DNA from: Meghimatium bilineatum
Taxonomy: Eukaryota; Mollusca; Gastropoda; Stylommatophora; Philomycidae
Direction of reading: 5' to 3'
NCBI GenBank assembly: GCA_034231615.1
Contig: CM067298.1
Coordinates: 21,581,478 to 21,645,477, forward strand
Length of the DNA: 64,000 nt
The notes below the pieces were generated by a model. That model was not told the origin of the DNA. It searched no databases and worked only from the letters and a program-made list of their open reading frames with translations. Numbering within the stretch: position 1 is the first letter of the stretch; every line of letters begins with the position of its first letter. Shown in pieces: positions 31,758-42,969 of this stretch. The position numbers and the translations under genes are program-made.

Positions 31758-32695
31758 CAGTAGCTGGTGGGATACACTACCCAGGACACACACCAGCAAC
31801 TGGTGGGATCTACTACACAGGACACACACCAGCAACTGGTGGGATTTACTGTCCAGGACACACACCATCAACTGGTGGGATACACTACCCAGGATACACA
31901 CCAGCAGCTGGTGGGATACACTACCCAGGACACACACCATCAACTGGTGGGATCTACTACCCAGGACACACACCAGCAACTGGTGGGATCTACTACCCAG
32001 GACACACACTAGCAACTGGTGGGATCTACTACCCAGGAAACACGCCATCAACTGGTGGGATCTACTACCCAGGACACACACTAGCAACTGGTGGGATCTA
32101 CTACCCAGGACACACACTAGCAACTGGTGGGATCTACTACCCAGGAAACACGCCATCAACTGGTGGGATCTACTACCCAGGACACACACCAGCAACTGGT
32201 GGGATCTACTACCCAGGACACACACCAGCAACTGGTGTGATCTACTACCCAGGACACACACCAGCAACTGGTGGGATCTACTACCCAGGACACACACCAG
32301 CAACTGGTGGGATCTACTACCCAGGACACACACCAGCAACTGGTGGGATACACTACCCAGGACACACATCAACAACTGGTGGGATACACTACCAAGGACA
32401 CACATCAGCAACTGGTGGGATACACTACCCAGGACACACACTAGCAACTGGTGGGATTTACTGTCCAGGACACACACCATCAACTGGTGGGATACACTAA
32501 CCAGGATACACACCAGCAGCTGGTGGGATACACTACCCAGGACACACACCATCAACTGGTGGGATACACTACCCAGGACACACACCATCAACTGGTGGGA
32601 TACACTACCCAGGACACACACCATCAACTGGTGGGATACACTACCCAGGACACACACCATCAACTGGTGGGATACACTACCCAGGACACACACAA
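31758..32695 (+). repeat. minisatellite, 36-bp unit x 26
   Basis: Units of the form AACTGGTGGGATACACTACC followed by CAGGACACACACCATC, with a few alternating variants (ATCTAC/ATACAC, CAGCAAC/CATCAAC, one GTTTACTGTCC type). The unit is a multiple of three, so a 337-codon stop-free frame exists on the minus strand with 12-residue repeats. No start context, splice sites or non-repeat domain accompany it. Internal duplications of unit blocks are visible (108-bp and 612-bp offsets). Confidence 0.97.
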
Positions 32696-32735
32696 GAATG
32701 ATCGTCTACGCCATTCGGAATGGCAGTTTATTTAT
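32696..32735 (+). mobile_element. LINE 3' scrap at the array edge
   Basis: AGAATGATCGTCTACGCCAT followed by TCGGAATGG matches the last coding bases of the LINE tail at 63463-63495 (ATGATCGCCTACGCCATTCG). The 36-bp minisatellite abuts it directly. Confidence 0.55.
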
Positions 32736-32861
32736 TGATATTTAATTTTTAGAACATAATGGAAGATAGACCCCCCGCATACTTACATTGAGTACGTTGC
32801 TATCCAAGCAACTTTCATTTGAAAACAAAGAAATGGTTGAAAACATACATTTTGAAATAGA

Positions 32862-33110
32862 GTAATGAAGATTTGCTAATCACTATAAACACACATAATA
32901 ACACACACGAATCCACGTTTCGACTAAAAGTCCTTTATCAAGACTACATACACAATATTAATTTAATTCAGTCATGTGAACGTCAATAGTGTCGTTCTTG
33001 CTCGCCTTTCTTGTGCATGTATAAAGGCCGTATGGTCAAAACGTCGATTTGTATGTGTTATTATGTTTGTTTTCAGTAATTAGCACAATTTCATTACCCA
33101 GTTAGAAATT
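32862..33110. mobile_element. inverted pLTR-like pair (Penelope-like) with ribozyme-like cores
   Basis: The left arm (minus sense) reads CTTGATAAAGGACTTTTAGT then CGAAACG, later GTGATTAGCAAATCTTCATT. The right arm (plus sense, from about 33016) reads GTATAAAGGCCGTATGGTC, AAAACGTCGATTTG, then AGTAATTAGCACAATTTCAT. The right side ends GCAGTGAGTACATATT as at 13300. The arms face outward around a ~70-bp spacer. Confidence 0.6.
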
Positions 33111-33790
33111 CTTCCTGTTGTATTTCTGTTTTGCTGCAGTGAGTACATATTATCGATGAAAGCAAAAATGCTTGTTTTCGACTATAGTGGACAGAACTAA
33201 AACTAGGATCCAATGACTGAACAATTTAAAAATAAGAAAACATTTCCTGGCCTCCTGACACCCTAAAAGGCATTTGAAAATATATTTTCTGTAACAATTA
33301 AACATTTATAAAAATGTATGCATGAGAAGGTTGGTTTAAAGACACTGAGAAAATTTACAGCCGAACGAAGATGCGGTTTTATAGAGAACGATGTGTAACA
33401 TCATTAACATCAAATCCGTAACCCCTCAGGGTTCAAGTTGTGCCACTTTAAAAAATATCAATACAAAAATTGCACCTACTTCTCTGTTCTCAGTTCCGTG
33501 TTTAAGGTGAAACGTAAGCCCGTTACTCTTTTATCATTTATCAGTTCATTTATCATTTATCAGTTCATTTATCATTATCATTTATAAGTTCATTTATCAT
33601 TTATCAGTCCATAATTTTCGCTGTCCTTCTCTTCTTCATCCACTCTTAACTGTTTCATGCAAGACAGTCGTTAAAAGGGAACTATGCATCAACAAGTGCC
33701 TAAACCACACAAGTTTGCGACGTTGTACCATTGCTAGATGTTCTTGTTGACTTCAAGAGCATTTATTATGCTTCTTACATATTCATTCAT
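33111..33790. other. no gene; short ATTTATCAGTTC repeats
   Basis: Holds a short imperfect repeat of TTCATTTATCATTTATCAG at about 33530-33610 and nothing else recognisable. Confidence 0.6.
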
Positions 33791-33794
33791 TCAT

Positions 33795-34140
33795 TCAATT
33801 CCCCTTTAGCGTTAAGTTAGCGCATAGGGCAGAAGTCAGATCTCTCCAATTCTGCCTGTTCAAAGCTATTCTATGCATATTTTGAATAGTATGTATATTA
33901 ATCGTTTTACTTTCTCTAAGTATTGTTCTTCTGAGTGTTTCTTTTGGTCTACCCCTGGCTCTTTTGCCTCTATGTATCCATTCAAGAGATTGGTGGTGTA
34001 TTCTGTTGATGCGCGTAGGAAATGCCCGATGTCGGACCAACGGCGTTTCCTGATAACATCTGTGATGAAGTGTTGATGTGTCTCTTCTATGATTTTATCC
34101 TTCGAGTTGAATTCTCTCCAATGGGTGTTAGTTCTTACAT
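33795..34140 (-). mobile_element. RTE-type LINE C-terminal fragment
   Basis: Minus-strand frame encodes FPTRINRIHHQSLEWIHRGK, RGRPKETLRRTIL, then IALNRQNWRDLTSALCANL near 33800. The same tail is seen at 6123 (plus) and 57580 (minus). It is 5'-truncated near 34140 and ends near an (ATTC)n tract at about 33781. Confidence 0.75.
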
Positions 34141-34273
34141 ATGAACCACAATTTTAAGAGGGCTGTTTAGAAAAAGTTGGATGAGACTTTTCTATCTTTC
34201 ATTAAAAAAAAAGGAAGACGAGAAACGTTTTATAATGCATGACTATACTCTATCTATAGTTACCCTATTTTGA

Positions 34274-34782
34274 ATCTGACAACCTGTCTGTTAGTCATGT
34301 ACGATGACTCCACGTTCTGATAACTTGTCTGTACATTTAGTAATGATGTTTGTACATTCTGATAACTTGTCTGTACATCAAGTAAGATGTTTGTACAATC
34401 TGATAACTTGTCTGTACATCAAGTAATGATGCTTGTACAATCTGATAACTTGTCTGTACATCATGTAAGATGTTTGTACAATCTGATAACTTGTCTGTAC
34501 ATCAAGTAATGATGTTTGTACAATCTGATAACTTGTCTGTACATCAAGTAAGATGTTTGTACAATCTTATAACTTGTCTGTACATCAAGTAAGATGTTTG
34601 TACAATCTGATAACTTGTCTATACATCTTGATATCTTACATCGTGTAAGGTGTCAGGACAATCTATAACTAGTCTGTACATCTTGTAAGATGTCTGTGCA
34701 TTTTGATAACTAGTATGTACGGCAAGTAAGATGTCTGGACAATCAAATAACTTGTCAGTACAACTTATAAGATGTCTGCACA
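34274..34782 (+). repeat. minisatellite, 39/42-bp units x ~12
   Basis: Units of TCTGATAACTTGTCTGTACA followed by TCAAGTAA(TGA)TGTTTGTACAA. Two unit lengths differ by a 3-bp indel. Each unit carries two TGTACA palindromes. The right-hand units are progressively diverged. Confidence 0.92.
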
Positions 34783-35432
34783 CATTATTCTATGATTTCG
34801 TTTCATAAATTTATGTCCTGTTTAGAAATTAAAATAACACAATTTCCTAAACTAACTAGTTTTCCACATGCGTCTGGGTTCCGGTATGGATGAAAGTAAA
34901 TCTTATCATTCACTTGATGATCTGTGGAAAAGCTAACGATCCGTTACTGTATTTATTGATGTAGGCCTATTTATTACTGCACTTACATCTTGGAGTTTCA
35001 ATATAGCTATCACAGAATTGCAAGCCAGGGAAGATGTGTTTCAACACACATTTGTAAGGATGATAAATTACACAAAATAAACAATTAAAGAAAAAAAAAT
35101 ATATCGTCACATTGACGTGGCTTAATGAAGCCAATTTTGTTTGGTGCTTGCTTGTCTGGAGTGCTGGTTGCCAAGGAGAGATGGCAGTGAAAATGTCTTG
35201 AGTGCTGTTTGGCTGCTCTCAAGATCCTCAAGTTGCGTGTTTGGACATAAGCAGGACAGCGCCCAGTTTATGCGTTATCGGTGAGATTGTTCCAGTGTTT
35301 GCCCATCGTTGAATTTGTTAACGATCTTAACATGAGGAATCTAACGTCTTCTGTAAATTTGAGGTTGTTTGGGACAACCTCTTTATAAACAGTAAGTGAA
35401 GTGAGTAACAAGATTTAATAATATTAGTAATT

Positions 35433-35433
<1 letters not shown>
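34783..35433. other. no recognisable gene
   Basis: Mixed AT-rich sequence without motifs in either strand. Confidence 0.5.

Positions 35434-35529
<96 letters not shown>
35434..35529. repeat. (AT)n microsatellite, ~95 bp
   Basis: Uninterrupted AT dinucleotides. Open frames encoding Tyr-Ile repeats cross it and are meaningless. Confidence 0.98.
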
Positions 35530-35531
<2 letters not shown>

Positions 35532-35629
35532 CCTATAGCTAAAAACATACTGACCTCCGTCCCAACCCCCAAAAATAACAATACTTACACTTTATAAATA
35601 TAAGGTAATACTGCGTGAAACATAACAAC

Positions 35630-35855
35630 ATTAGTGTGACATGTGACGTATTCTTTCAAGAGCGTTGTCTTCCCAATGAACTCGCTGAACCTGTCTTGAG
35701 CGATGGCGGCTTGCATTTTCCAACGATGTATTATGTTATCTTTAATGTCGTCAATCCATCATCTTCTCTTTATCCTCGTCTCAGGTACTCTGCCATCCAT
35801 TATTTGTCTTTATAAAAAGCTGTGTCTCTATATAAAACCAAACAGGTGTAGTTTT
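35630..35855 (-). mobile_element. LINE C-terminal fragment abutting a Tc1 element
   Basis: Minus-strand pieces IETQLFIKTNNGWQST, then RW.DDIKDN-like and VQRVHWEDNAL correspond to the LINE tail found at 7890 and 51970. It begins immediately 3' of the Tc1 transposase end. Confidence 0.55.
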
Positions 35856-35864
35856 CCTTTTGCT

Positions 35865-36985
35865 TTTGTGTTTAGTAACCAACACTCTTACCAACATTCC
35901 GTAAGGTGTATGACCTCCTCTGTGCTCTATCAGAGAACGACATCTCCTTGATATGGATCCGATTACCATTTCGATCTTTTGTTGTAGGATGGCTGCCCAC
36001 TCTTCCTGCAGTGCAAGACGCAACTGTCGAAGATTGGTTGGAGACACGTCTTGCTGGCGGAATCGTCTGTCGAGTTCATCCAATAAGTTTTCTATGGGGT
36101 TCATGTCTAATAACATGGCCGGACACGGAATGGTTTGGACGTAGTTGTCAGCGAGGAACTGGGTGATGAGATGTGTCACTCGAGGTCGAGCGTTATCCTG
36201 CTAAACATCGACCATAGTGCAGCCAAAACTGGAAGGACGCGATGAAGAACAATTTCAACGACGTAGTGTTCGGCATTCAAGCGTCCTTAAATTTGAACAG
36301 GTCGTCACTTCTTCCCATGAAGTTGATAGCTAGCTACCCCACCCCACATCAGTACACATCCACCACAATGTGAAGGAGCTTCATCAATGCTGTTCTGCGC
36401 GTAGCACTCACGGACTCTGCAGTAAACCCTTCCCCTTCTCTCATGTCGCTGGAGCACAAACAATTATTCATCACTAAACCAGACACGTCTCCACTCATTC
36501 TCAACGGTCCATTGACGATGTCGGTTAGCCCATTGCAGTCAGTTCTGGCCATGCCTGTCCATAAGAACAGGACCTCTGTAGGGTTTTCTAGCACAAAGAC
36601 CAGCGTCGTGCAGCCGGTTCCTGGTCGTTTAATCTGAAATTCGACGAGCTACTGGCAATGAGTGGACTGTGGAGGACGCAGATAGATGCAAATCGATGGC
36701 TGAGGTGGCGCAACCGTATGAAGCGGGCTTCGACAGGAGTTGTAACTCTGGGTCTTCTACTGCGCGGCCGGTCTACCACCGTTGAGCCAGTTTGTTGAAA
36801 TAGCCTTCATAGGCGATAATGGTGCTTCTAGCCACATTAAATTGTCTAGCCACTACACTTTGTGACTGTCCAGTCTCTAAGCGTCCAATAATAATATATC
36901 GTAGTTCTATAGTGAGATGAACCATACTTGCCCATTGTATTTTCAAATTTATTCGAAGACCACCAATAGTTTTATATGCATTCAA
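35865..36985 (-). pseudogene. Tc1-like DD34E transposase, inactivated
   Basis: Minus strand from 36925: MVHLTIELRYIIIGRLETGQ and SVVARQFNVARSTI (N-terminal helix-turn-helix paired-like domain), then VVDRPRSRRPRVTTP, a disrupted middle with RVWFSDE (first catalytic Asp) followed at once by a stop, then QDNARP (second Asp) and DMNPIENLLDELDRR (Glu). There are 34 residues between the second Asp and the Glu, the DD34E spacing of Tc1 transposases. It ends RRRCRSLIEHRGGHTPYG-like near 35870. Multiple stops and frame changes show it is dead. Terminal inverted repeats were not found. Confidence 0.85.
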
Positions 36986-36989
36986 TAAT

Positions 36990-38406
36990 ATGGTCAGATA
37001 GTTTTATGCCGAGTAAGTTTCACGGGATTCTCATGAAGCTGCCACGAGTTACTGCCAAAATTGTTGTTTTGACCTTGACCTCTTTCATGACCTAACGGAT
37101 GAGATGAGTACAATTCAGGTAACCAGGAGAAGTTAATAACAAGGTGGACACAGTCGATAAGTTGAATGATCTTCAATCAGAGAATATCTTGTATAAAAGT
37201 AACTCCAAAAAAGTAGAGTTACCTTAGAGATCTTTTTTTAACAGTATAATCATTTCAAATGATCTCCCATGGCCAGTATAAATGGCTGACGGTCTTAAGT
37301 TGACAGCAACTATATTAAAGATAGATAGAGCCAGTTATATTTTATTGTTACAGAACAAAACAATCCTTATATCATTATATCCTTCAATTACGCATATGTT
37401 TCCCGTCTGACAACTTATGCTTGTTTTCATTTTCTGAGATATTCATTTTTACCTATACTATTTTTGTTTTTCAGATTACTTCCGAGATAAACATAACGTA
37501 ATGACCAATTGAATATCAAATCTCTCATCATGAAATCTGATGAAACGAAACGAAATCCCCGGAAATTAGATCCTCTCATAAGCTGTTCTTGTTTTTTGCT
37601 GTGTTAGATTTCTTGAAATATAAAAAAGAAAACACTTTTGAAATTTTCAGGGATGTTCCAAATCAACGCCTATTTTCCCCGAAACGTGGATATTGGGACA
37701 TAATTACGTGTCAATGTTGAGCAGTTTTAAGAGATTGTTTTTGTGCTATAAATAGGAACCCCAGAACGTTTCTGTATTTTCACAAACATAACATTCTAAT
37801 AAACCAATCAGTCGGATACTGTTGGTGTGCACATCTTTGGTTACATGGCCAAGTAAATCTCCACTTGAGATGAAAACGATTGAAGCTAATTTCTTTATCA
37901 TTTGTTACATAAATTATATGGCTCATGTTTTACATATCATTAGTTGTGAATTAAATGCCTCAAGCATTCTCAGGCCATATATATATATATAACTGTTGTG
38001 TAAAAACATAACACAGAAGAACATTTATGAATGAATTAAAATCAACAGGCAACAAGACCTGCATTCCTTGGCAACTGACCGACAGTTATGGAGAACTAAG
38101 ACATCCGTCCTATGTTCCAAACTTGGCAAAAGAGGAACTGATTGACTGATATATCTGTTAATTTTTCAGTATACCACGACATACAGCATATCCTACTGTT
38201 TGGAAATGAATGGTCTATTTAGTGTGTGTAAACATCTATTAATACAAGACAAATTGGCATGCACGAGTTTGTTATTAAGACAGAATAGTAATAACAATCA
38301 CAAAATGAGAAACATTTCTACTCACGAAATTATGAAATATATATGTTTGTCCGAGACGCGTGTGCATCTCTATGCTACATAGCCAGAAAATATGATTCTA
38401 AAAATG
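36990..38406. other. no recognisable gene
   Basis: AT-rich sequence with a short (AT)n at about 37979-37992. A fragment near 38060-38135 (CAACTGACCGACAGTTATGG...CCAAACTTGGCAAAAGAGGA) resembles a LINE tail (DRQLWR.KTS) but is too short to call firmly. Confidence 0.45.
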
Positions 38407-38650
38407 TCATTAGTTAGGTGACATCGATCATTAGTTAGCTGATTTCAGTCATTAGTTAGCTGATATCGATCATTAGTTAGCTGACATCGATCATTAGTTA
38501 GCTGACATCGATCATTAGTTAGCTGATTTCAGTCATTAGTTAGCTGATGTCGATCATTAGTTAGCTGACATCGATCATTAGTTAGCTGACATCGATCATT
38601 AGTTAGCTAATTTCAGTCATTAGTTACCTGACATCGGTCATTAGTTAGCT
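38407..38650 (+). repeat. minisatellite, 21-bp unit x ~11.6
   Basis: Units of CATTAGTTAGCTGACATCGA plus T, with a recurrent GATTTCAGT variant, followed by three ~25-bp degenerate CTGACGGAACTATTTGTTGT units to about 38732. Confidence 0.95.
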
Positions 38651-39329
38651 TCTGTCGGAACTATTTTCGTATTTTATGACGGAACTATTTGTTGTATCTG
38701 CTGACGGAACTATTTGTTGTATCTTGTGAGATTTGCAGAACTCCAGAGTTCTGATGCTAATCTCTCTGATGCCTTCTCGTGTAACACTAAATTATTACAA
38801 TTTCCATTGAAATTGTTTCTTGTATTTGTATATAAGCAATCTTCATAGCAGACATTTAGATTACTTCAATATCTCATCGATCTCTAGTCACAAGGATATA
38901 CTGCAGTGACTGGTCACAGTAGCAGTGTGTTACAAATCAAGATTGCCTGTAGTTCCTTGTTGTTTTCCATATGAAATTCCCGATGAATAGTCATATTCTT
39001 GGTAGAATAGCTCGATATCATTCTTAGAAAAGGGTGCAGGTCTTCAAAAATTGACTTACGATTAAAACAGTGAGTTAGTGAGTGGTAACGGTGACAAACA
39101 TTTTCCATAGCAGTTGTAAGAGAAAGGCAGTCAATAAGGATGTTTTAAGCTGTTTAGTTTGGATTGTAGCAGTTTCTGCTCGTCGGTGGGTACTGTGGTC
39201 TGATAGTTTTATATAAATAGCATGTGATGTTTAAAACTAAGAGGCTAGGAATTGATTTTTCTCCTGCAGAGATTAATTATGTTGTCATTGTCCTTTTGTA
39301 GTGTCATTTCAATAAATACATTTTAACCA

Positions 39330-39620
39330 GTTAGTCCATTTACGCATTTGTTCAGCCAGATTTCCATAGTGTTGTCTTTAAGAATCTGTTTTACTATTCT
39401 CATACAGCAAGGTCTTTCCTTTCACTGGTTTGATACAGCTTTCCTGCAAGTTTCTCTGCTGTTTCGTTTGCTGCTAGATTGATATGTCCGGCGATCAATT
39501 TTAGGATTTCGCTGATTAAATATACGGAGATAAGACTATGCATTACTTTTTCTATACAAATGAAACTGATTCTCATATGGAGTGTGCTTAAATGTCTCCA
39601 AATCCAACATGGCATCTTTA
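39330..39620 (-). mobile_element. possible LINE RNase H remnant
   Basis: Minus-strand frame encodes IAGHINLAANETAEKLAGKL, resembling the P.H.....NE.AD.LA end of a LINE RNase H domain. It lies downstream, in the same orientation, of RT pieces at 40690-42430 and could belong to that element. Only one motif supports it. Confidence 0.4.
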
Positions 39621-39876
39621 AAATGGCTTACTTATGATGTTTTTTTCCGAGATTAAATATTGATGTAATATTTCAATGGTTGCCTTAATGACCTTCAGAA
39701 GTGACCTTCTACTTTATATTGTGAAAAATTTTCGTCACAAGTCACATAATTCGCAGGTAGACATGTGTGATAACTTATATAGATGCCATATGTTGTAAAA
39801 CTCGTGGTCTTCAAAACCAAGTAATCTGTGTAAGCCTTGATTACCGATGGTGGATAGTTGGTTATGGTCTTTAGAC

Positions 39877-40038
39877 CAATGCTCCTCAACCGCCTGGCCG
39901 AGGCCTGATTGTGGGCTGCGATAGCTTCTAATTGAATTGTAAAGTTATTTATGAGTATACATAATATGTTTGGACCAGGCCCAGGTCTTGTAATTTTTTT
40001 TTACATAACCACGGTCTTACAAAGGTTGGGAAGCACTG
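39877..40038. mobile_element. hAT-like MITE
   Basis: Starts CAATGCTCCTCAACCGCCTG and ends CAAAGGTTGGGAAGCACTG, which inverts to CAGTGCTTCCCAACC. Flanking octamers CTTTAGAC and TTCTAGAG agree at five of eight positions, compatible with an eroded 8-bp duplication. Confidence 0.55.
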
Positions 40039-40079
40039 TTCTAGAGCACATGTCTTCGCGATTGTGGGTAGTGTTCCCT

Positions 40080-40340
40080 TGTTTGTTGTTTATTGCATGT
40101 CTCTTATTGGGTATGTTAGTTTGTTTCTTTGGTGCCAAGGGTGGCACATAAGAGTCATGTCTCTCCATGTCTTACGGTTCACTGTAAGCTGCTGTAGTTC
40201 TTGTGTGGTATTAATACATTGTCATTGCATCGTCCTTAATTGTTCTTCGTAGTGTTGTCCTGTGTCTTCCACGTTTTAGTTTTCCTGTTGCAGACCATGA
40301 CAGAGCTTGATGGGCTGTCTATTCTCATCTAATCACTTGT
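40080..40340 (-). mobile_element. RTE-type LINE C-terminal fragment
   Basis: Minus strand encodes TAHQALSWSATGKLKRGRHR followed by TTLRRTIKDDA, the (A)LSW.P.GKRKRGRP..T.RR tail. It ends about 40140 in ERHDSYVPPLAPK, close to the tail of the fragments at 6123 and 33795. Confidence 0.7.
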
Positions 40341-40386
40341 TTATATGCTAAGCTGATGTGGTTAGTGCTAATTCTTCATAAACTTT

Positions 40387-40654
40387 GTTCACTCTAAGAA
40401 TGAAGTGGATCAGTGCATCTGATTGGCTGTTGGGCGCAGAACGCATTACTCGATTGTTAAGTGCCCAATAATATTGTTTTTTATTTCGTAATTTCGTTTT
40501 TAAATGTTTTAAAAATGTTGTTTAAATACTGTTTTTAATTGTTTTTAATGTTTTAAATATATTGTTTTTACATGTCATCAGCTGTGTAAAAGTCACCTGT
40601 TGTCGCGCAGTAATGTGGAGGTGTGTTTTGACCCACTTCATTCTTAAAGTGAAC
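40387..40654. mobile_element. MITE candidate, 26-bp terminal inverted repeats
   Basis: GTTCACTCTAAGAATGAAGT (40387) and ACTTCATTCTTAAAGTGAAC (ending 40654) are inverted with two mismatches over 26 bp. Length is 268 bp, the interior is AT-rich and non-coding. No clear target duplication, so the class is unknown. Confidence 0.55.
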
Positions 40655-40689
40655 AGAGTATAAAGGGGTGGTTCGAGGTGTTTTACAAT

Positions 40690-41500
40690 CTCTCTTGTGG
40701 TAGATGGTGTTTATTATTATCATCTTCGGTTATGTGCAAGGGAAACAGTTATTAACTGTTTTGTGTTTGTTTCGAAATTTCAATACGTACTTTTAATGGG
40801 TGGTCACTCTTTTGTCTCCACAGATTTTCGACATTCCGTTAGTATTCTCATCCGCCAGATGTTCAGCAATTCTACATTTGCATCTAACATAGAGATACGG
40901 GCGCTAATCGTATCCCTCCACAAATTAATCTCAGAGTCTCTTAGTTCTTCATCTACTTCACAAATGAGATGGTAAAGTTATCCTCAATGGTCTGGAGATG
41001 AAGGTTATAATACATTACTGATTTCATATAGTCGATATACAGTTTGCAGATAGTTTTCTTGTCTGCTACCCAGTTTGTACTATCTAGTCTCTTTAAGAGT
41101 TTAAGAGTTTACTTACTTTTTCTGAGATTTTCATTGTAGTCTTTTAGTGGTTAGTTGTCTGTCTATATTTACATATTTTGTCTACATTATGTCTATATTT
41201 ATATACATAATAGGGGGGATCTTCCGTTATTAATATTTCCCAATCATTTCGATGTTGACAGATCGCTTTGCTTTTTTGTGGCTTCAAGAGAAAATTGTAT
41301 AAGAAGTTTTCTGTGTATTGATTTTTAATGTCCACAGTTCACAATACACTGAGATTTTGAGGAGAGCTTTATTGATCTTTGCTTTTCTCAGGATGGGATA
41401 TTTAGCATTAGTCTAGTTGACAAGTTCATCAGCAAACAATGTTTTCAACATATTGAGGTATTTGGCTAGCTCATCAATGAATATTAGGAAATGTGAAAAT
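40690..41500 (-). mobile_element. LINE RT palm and thumb remnant
   Basis: Minus strand from 41490: FLIFIDELAKYL, TLFADELVN (catalytic box, FADE), NAKYPILRKAKINKALLKIS, LKINTQKTSYTIFSLE, then about 41080 LKRLDSTNWVADKKT and LYIDYMKSVM. This is the order of a jockey-like LINE RT: catalytic box, KINT.KT, thumb, LK.L....WG....L..LY..Y..SV. Stops and shifts are frequent. Confidence 0.7.
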
Positions 41501-41534
41501 GTAAAGGAAAAACTTAAGACTGTCCATTACCTAG

Positions 41535-41845
41535 TGTTCTTTTCCAGGATATTACACCAGCACAACTGTCGAATATGGTTCTGTTTTTTTCCGGAATGCA
41601 TTTATTTACACCAGCGCAGCTGTCGACTATGGTTCTGTTTGTTAGGAAGGCATTTATTACACGATCACAGCTGATGACAGTGGTTCTGTTTGTTAGGAAG
41701 GCAGTTATTACATCATCACATTTGGTGAATATAGCTCCGTTTGTTCGGAAGACATTTATTACTACAGCACAGCTGGTGACTACAGTTCTGTTTGTTAGGA
41801 AGGCATTTATTACATCAGCACAGCTGATAACTGGTTCTGCTGGTT
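41535..41845 (+). repeat. minisatellite, 51-bp unit x ~6
   Basis: Units of GTTCTGTTTGTTAGGAAGGC followed by ATTTATTACATCAGCACAGCTG... with 3-10 differences each. It lies exactly between the RT palm part (41490) and finger part (41945) of one decayed LINE. Confidence 0.9.
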
Positions 41846-41944
41846 AGGAAGGAATATATCCATCTAATAATTTTTCTCATCCCTCTATCCCCATCTATTC
41901 ATCTTTAGTGAAAGCAGTTTTATCACATCTATCTATAGCATGCT

Positions 41945-42430
41945 GAACATGGTCTGTGAGACACTTGAGTGAATCAGGCCTGGACATTATCCAGACATCT
42001 ATGATATTCCAGCCACCAGTATAAATCTGATGTTAAGTATTCTCTGAATCAGCTTGTCTGTGTAGTACGAGATGAGGAATATGGGTGTATACCTTTCTGG
42101 TGTTAATGCCAGTTTTTCTTTATTAATAATGATGTGGATGGTTTCTGTGAGAAATACTGATTGCGACTTTCCTATTCCATGCTCTATTACCAATTCACAT
42201 TAGTGTCTATTTTTGTTCCAACTTACATGTGATATCTTTTATAATATTATCTGATCCTGGAGCTTTATTTCTGGTCAGTTTCTGTAATGCCGTATGCAGC
42301 TCTTGTTTACTGAATATGTCAATGAATGCATCAATATTGTTTTGATCTTTGTTAGATATTGCAGTTTTGGTTTGTACTTTGTTTAATTTCTTTCTTTGTT
42401 ATGACGTTTTAACATTTGCTTATAAATTAT
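41945..42430 (-). mobile_element. LINE RT fingers remnant
   Basis: Minus strand from about 42360: IDIFSKQELHTALQKLTRNK, then APGSDNI (RT K..(A/S)PG.D.I motif), then from 42193 IGKSQSVFLTETIHIIINKE and LTPERYTPIFLISYY (RP(I/V)SL motif) to ILNIRF. Probably the upstream part of the element at 40690-41500. Confidence 0.75.
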
Positions 42431-42540
42431 TGAAATATATGATTTCATGCTGCCGGATGTTGGTTGATTCGTCGCCTATCAGTAGTAAATCTATAGTTTC
42501 GATATCCATCAATGATATATCTATATAGTTTCTTTCTATC

Positions 42541-42882
42541 ATTATTTTTTAACTTCTCACATCTGTCCGTCTGATAGATCTGTAGTGTCTATTGGTAATT
42601 TTTTAACGTCTCACATCTGTCCATGTGCGATAGATCTGTAGTTTCTATTTCTCATTTTTAACGTCTCGCACCCGTCAATCTGTGATAGACCTGTAGTTTC
42701 TATTTGTCATTTTTAACGTCTCACATCCGTCAATCTGTGATAGATCTGTACTTTCTATATTTGTCATTTTTAACGTCTCACATCCGTCAATCTGTGATAG
42801 ATCTGTAGTTTCTATATTTGTCATTTTTAACGTCTCACATCCGTCAATCTGTGATAGATCTGTAGTTTCTATTCATTGTTTC
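42541..42882 (+). repeat. minisatellite, ~54-57-bp unit x 6
   Basis: Units of TTTTTAACGTCTCACATCCG, TCAATCTGTGATAGATCTGT, then AGTTTCTATATTTGTCA, with a 3-bp length variant. Confidence 0.92.
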
Positions 42883-42969
42883 CAGTTTCAACATCTCAAA
42901 CCTGGTCATTAGTAACATAGTATATTCTAATACAACACTATCCACTTCTTATTTCCACTTCTAGTGAAT

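Noticed and set aside
31680-32693. 337-codon minus-strand open frame of 12-residue repeats
   Set aside because: It is the translation of the 36-bp minisatellite. The unit is a multiple of three without stops. No unique domain, splice or start context.
34274-34782. Paired TGTACA palindromes as a regulatory operator array
   Set aside because: They recur only because they are part of a minisatellite unit; no independent evidence of binding.
35327-35581. Tyr-Ile repeat open frame
   Set aside because: Translation of the (AT)n microsatellite; the same applies to 47344-47587.
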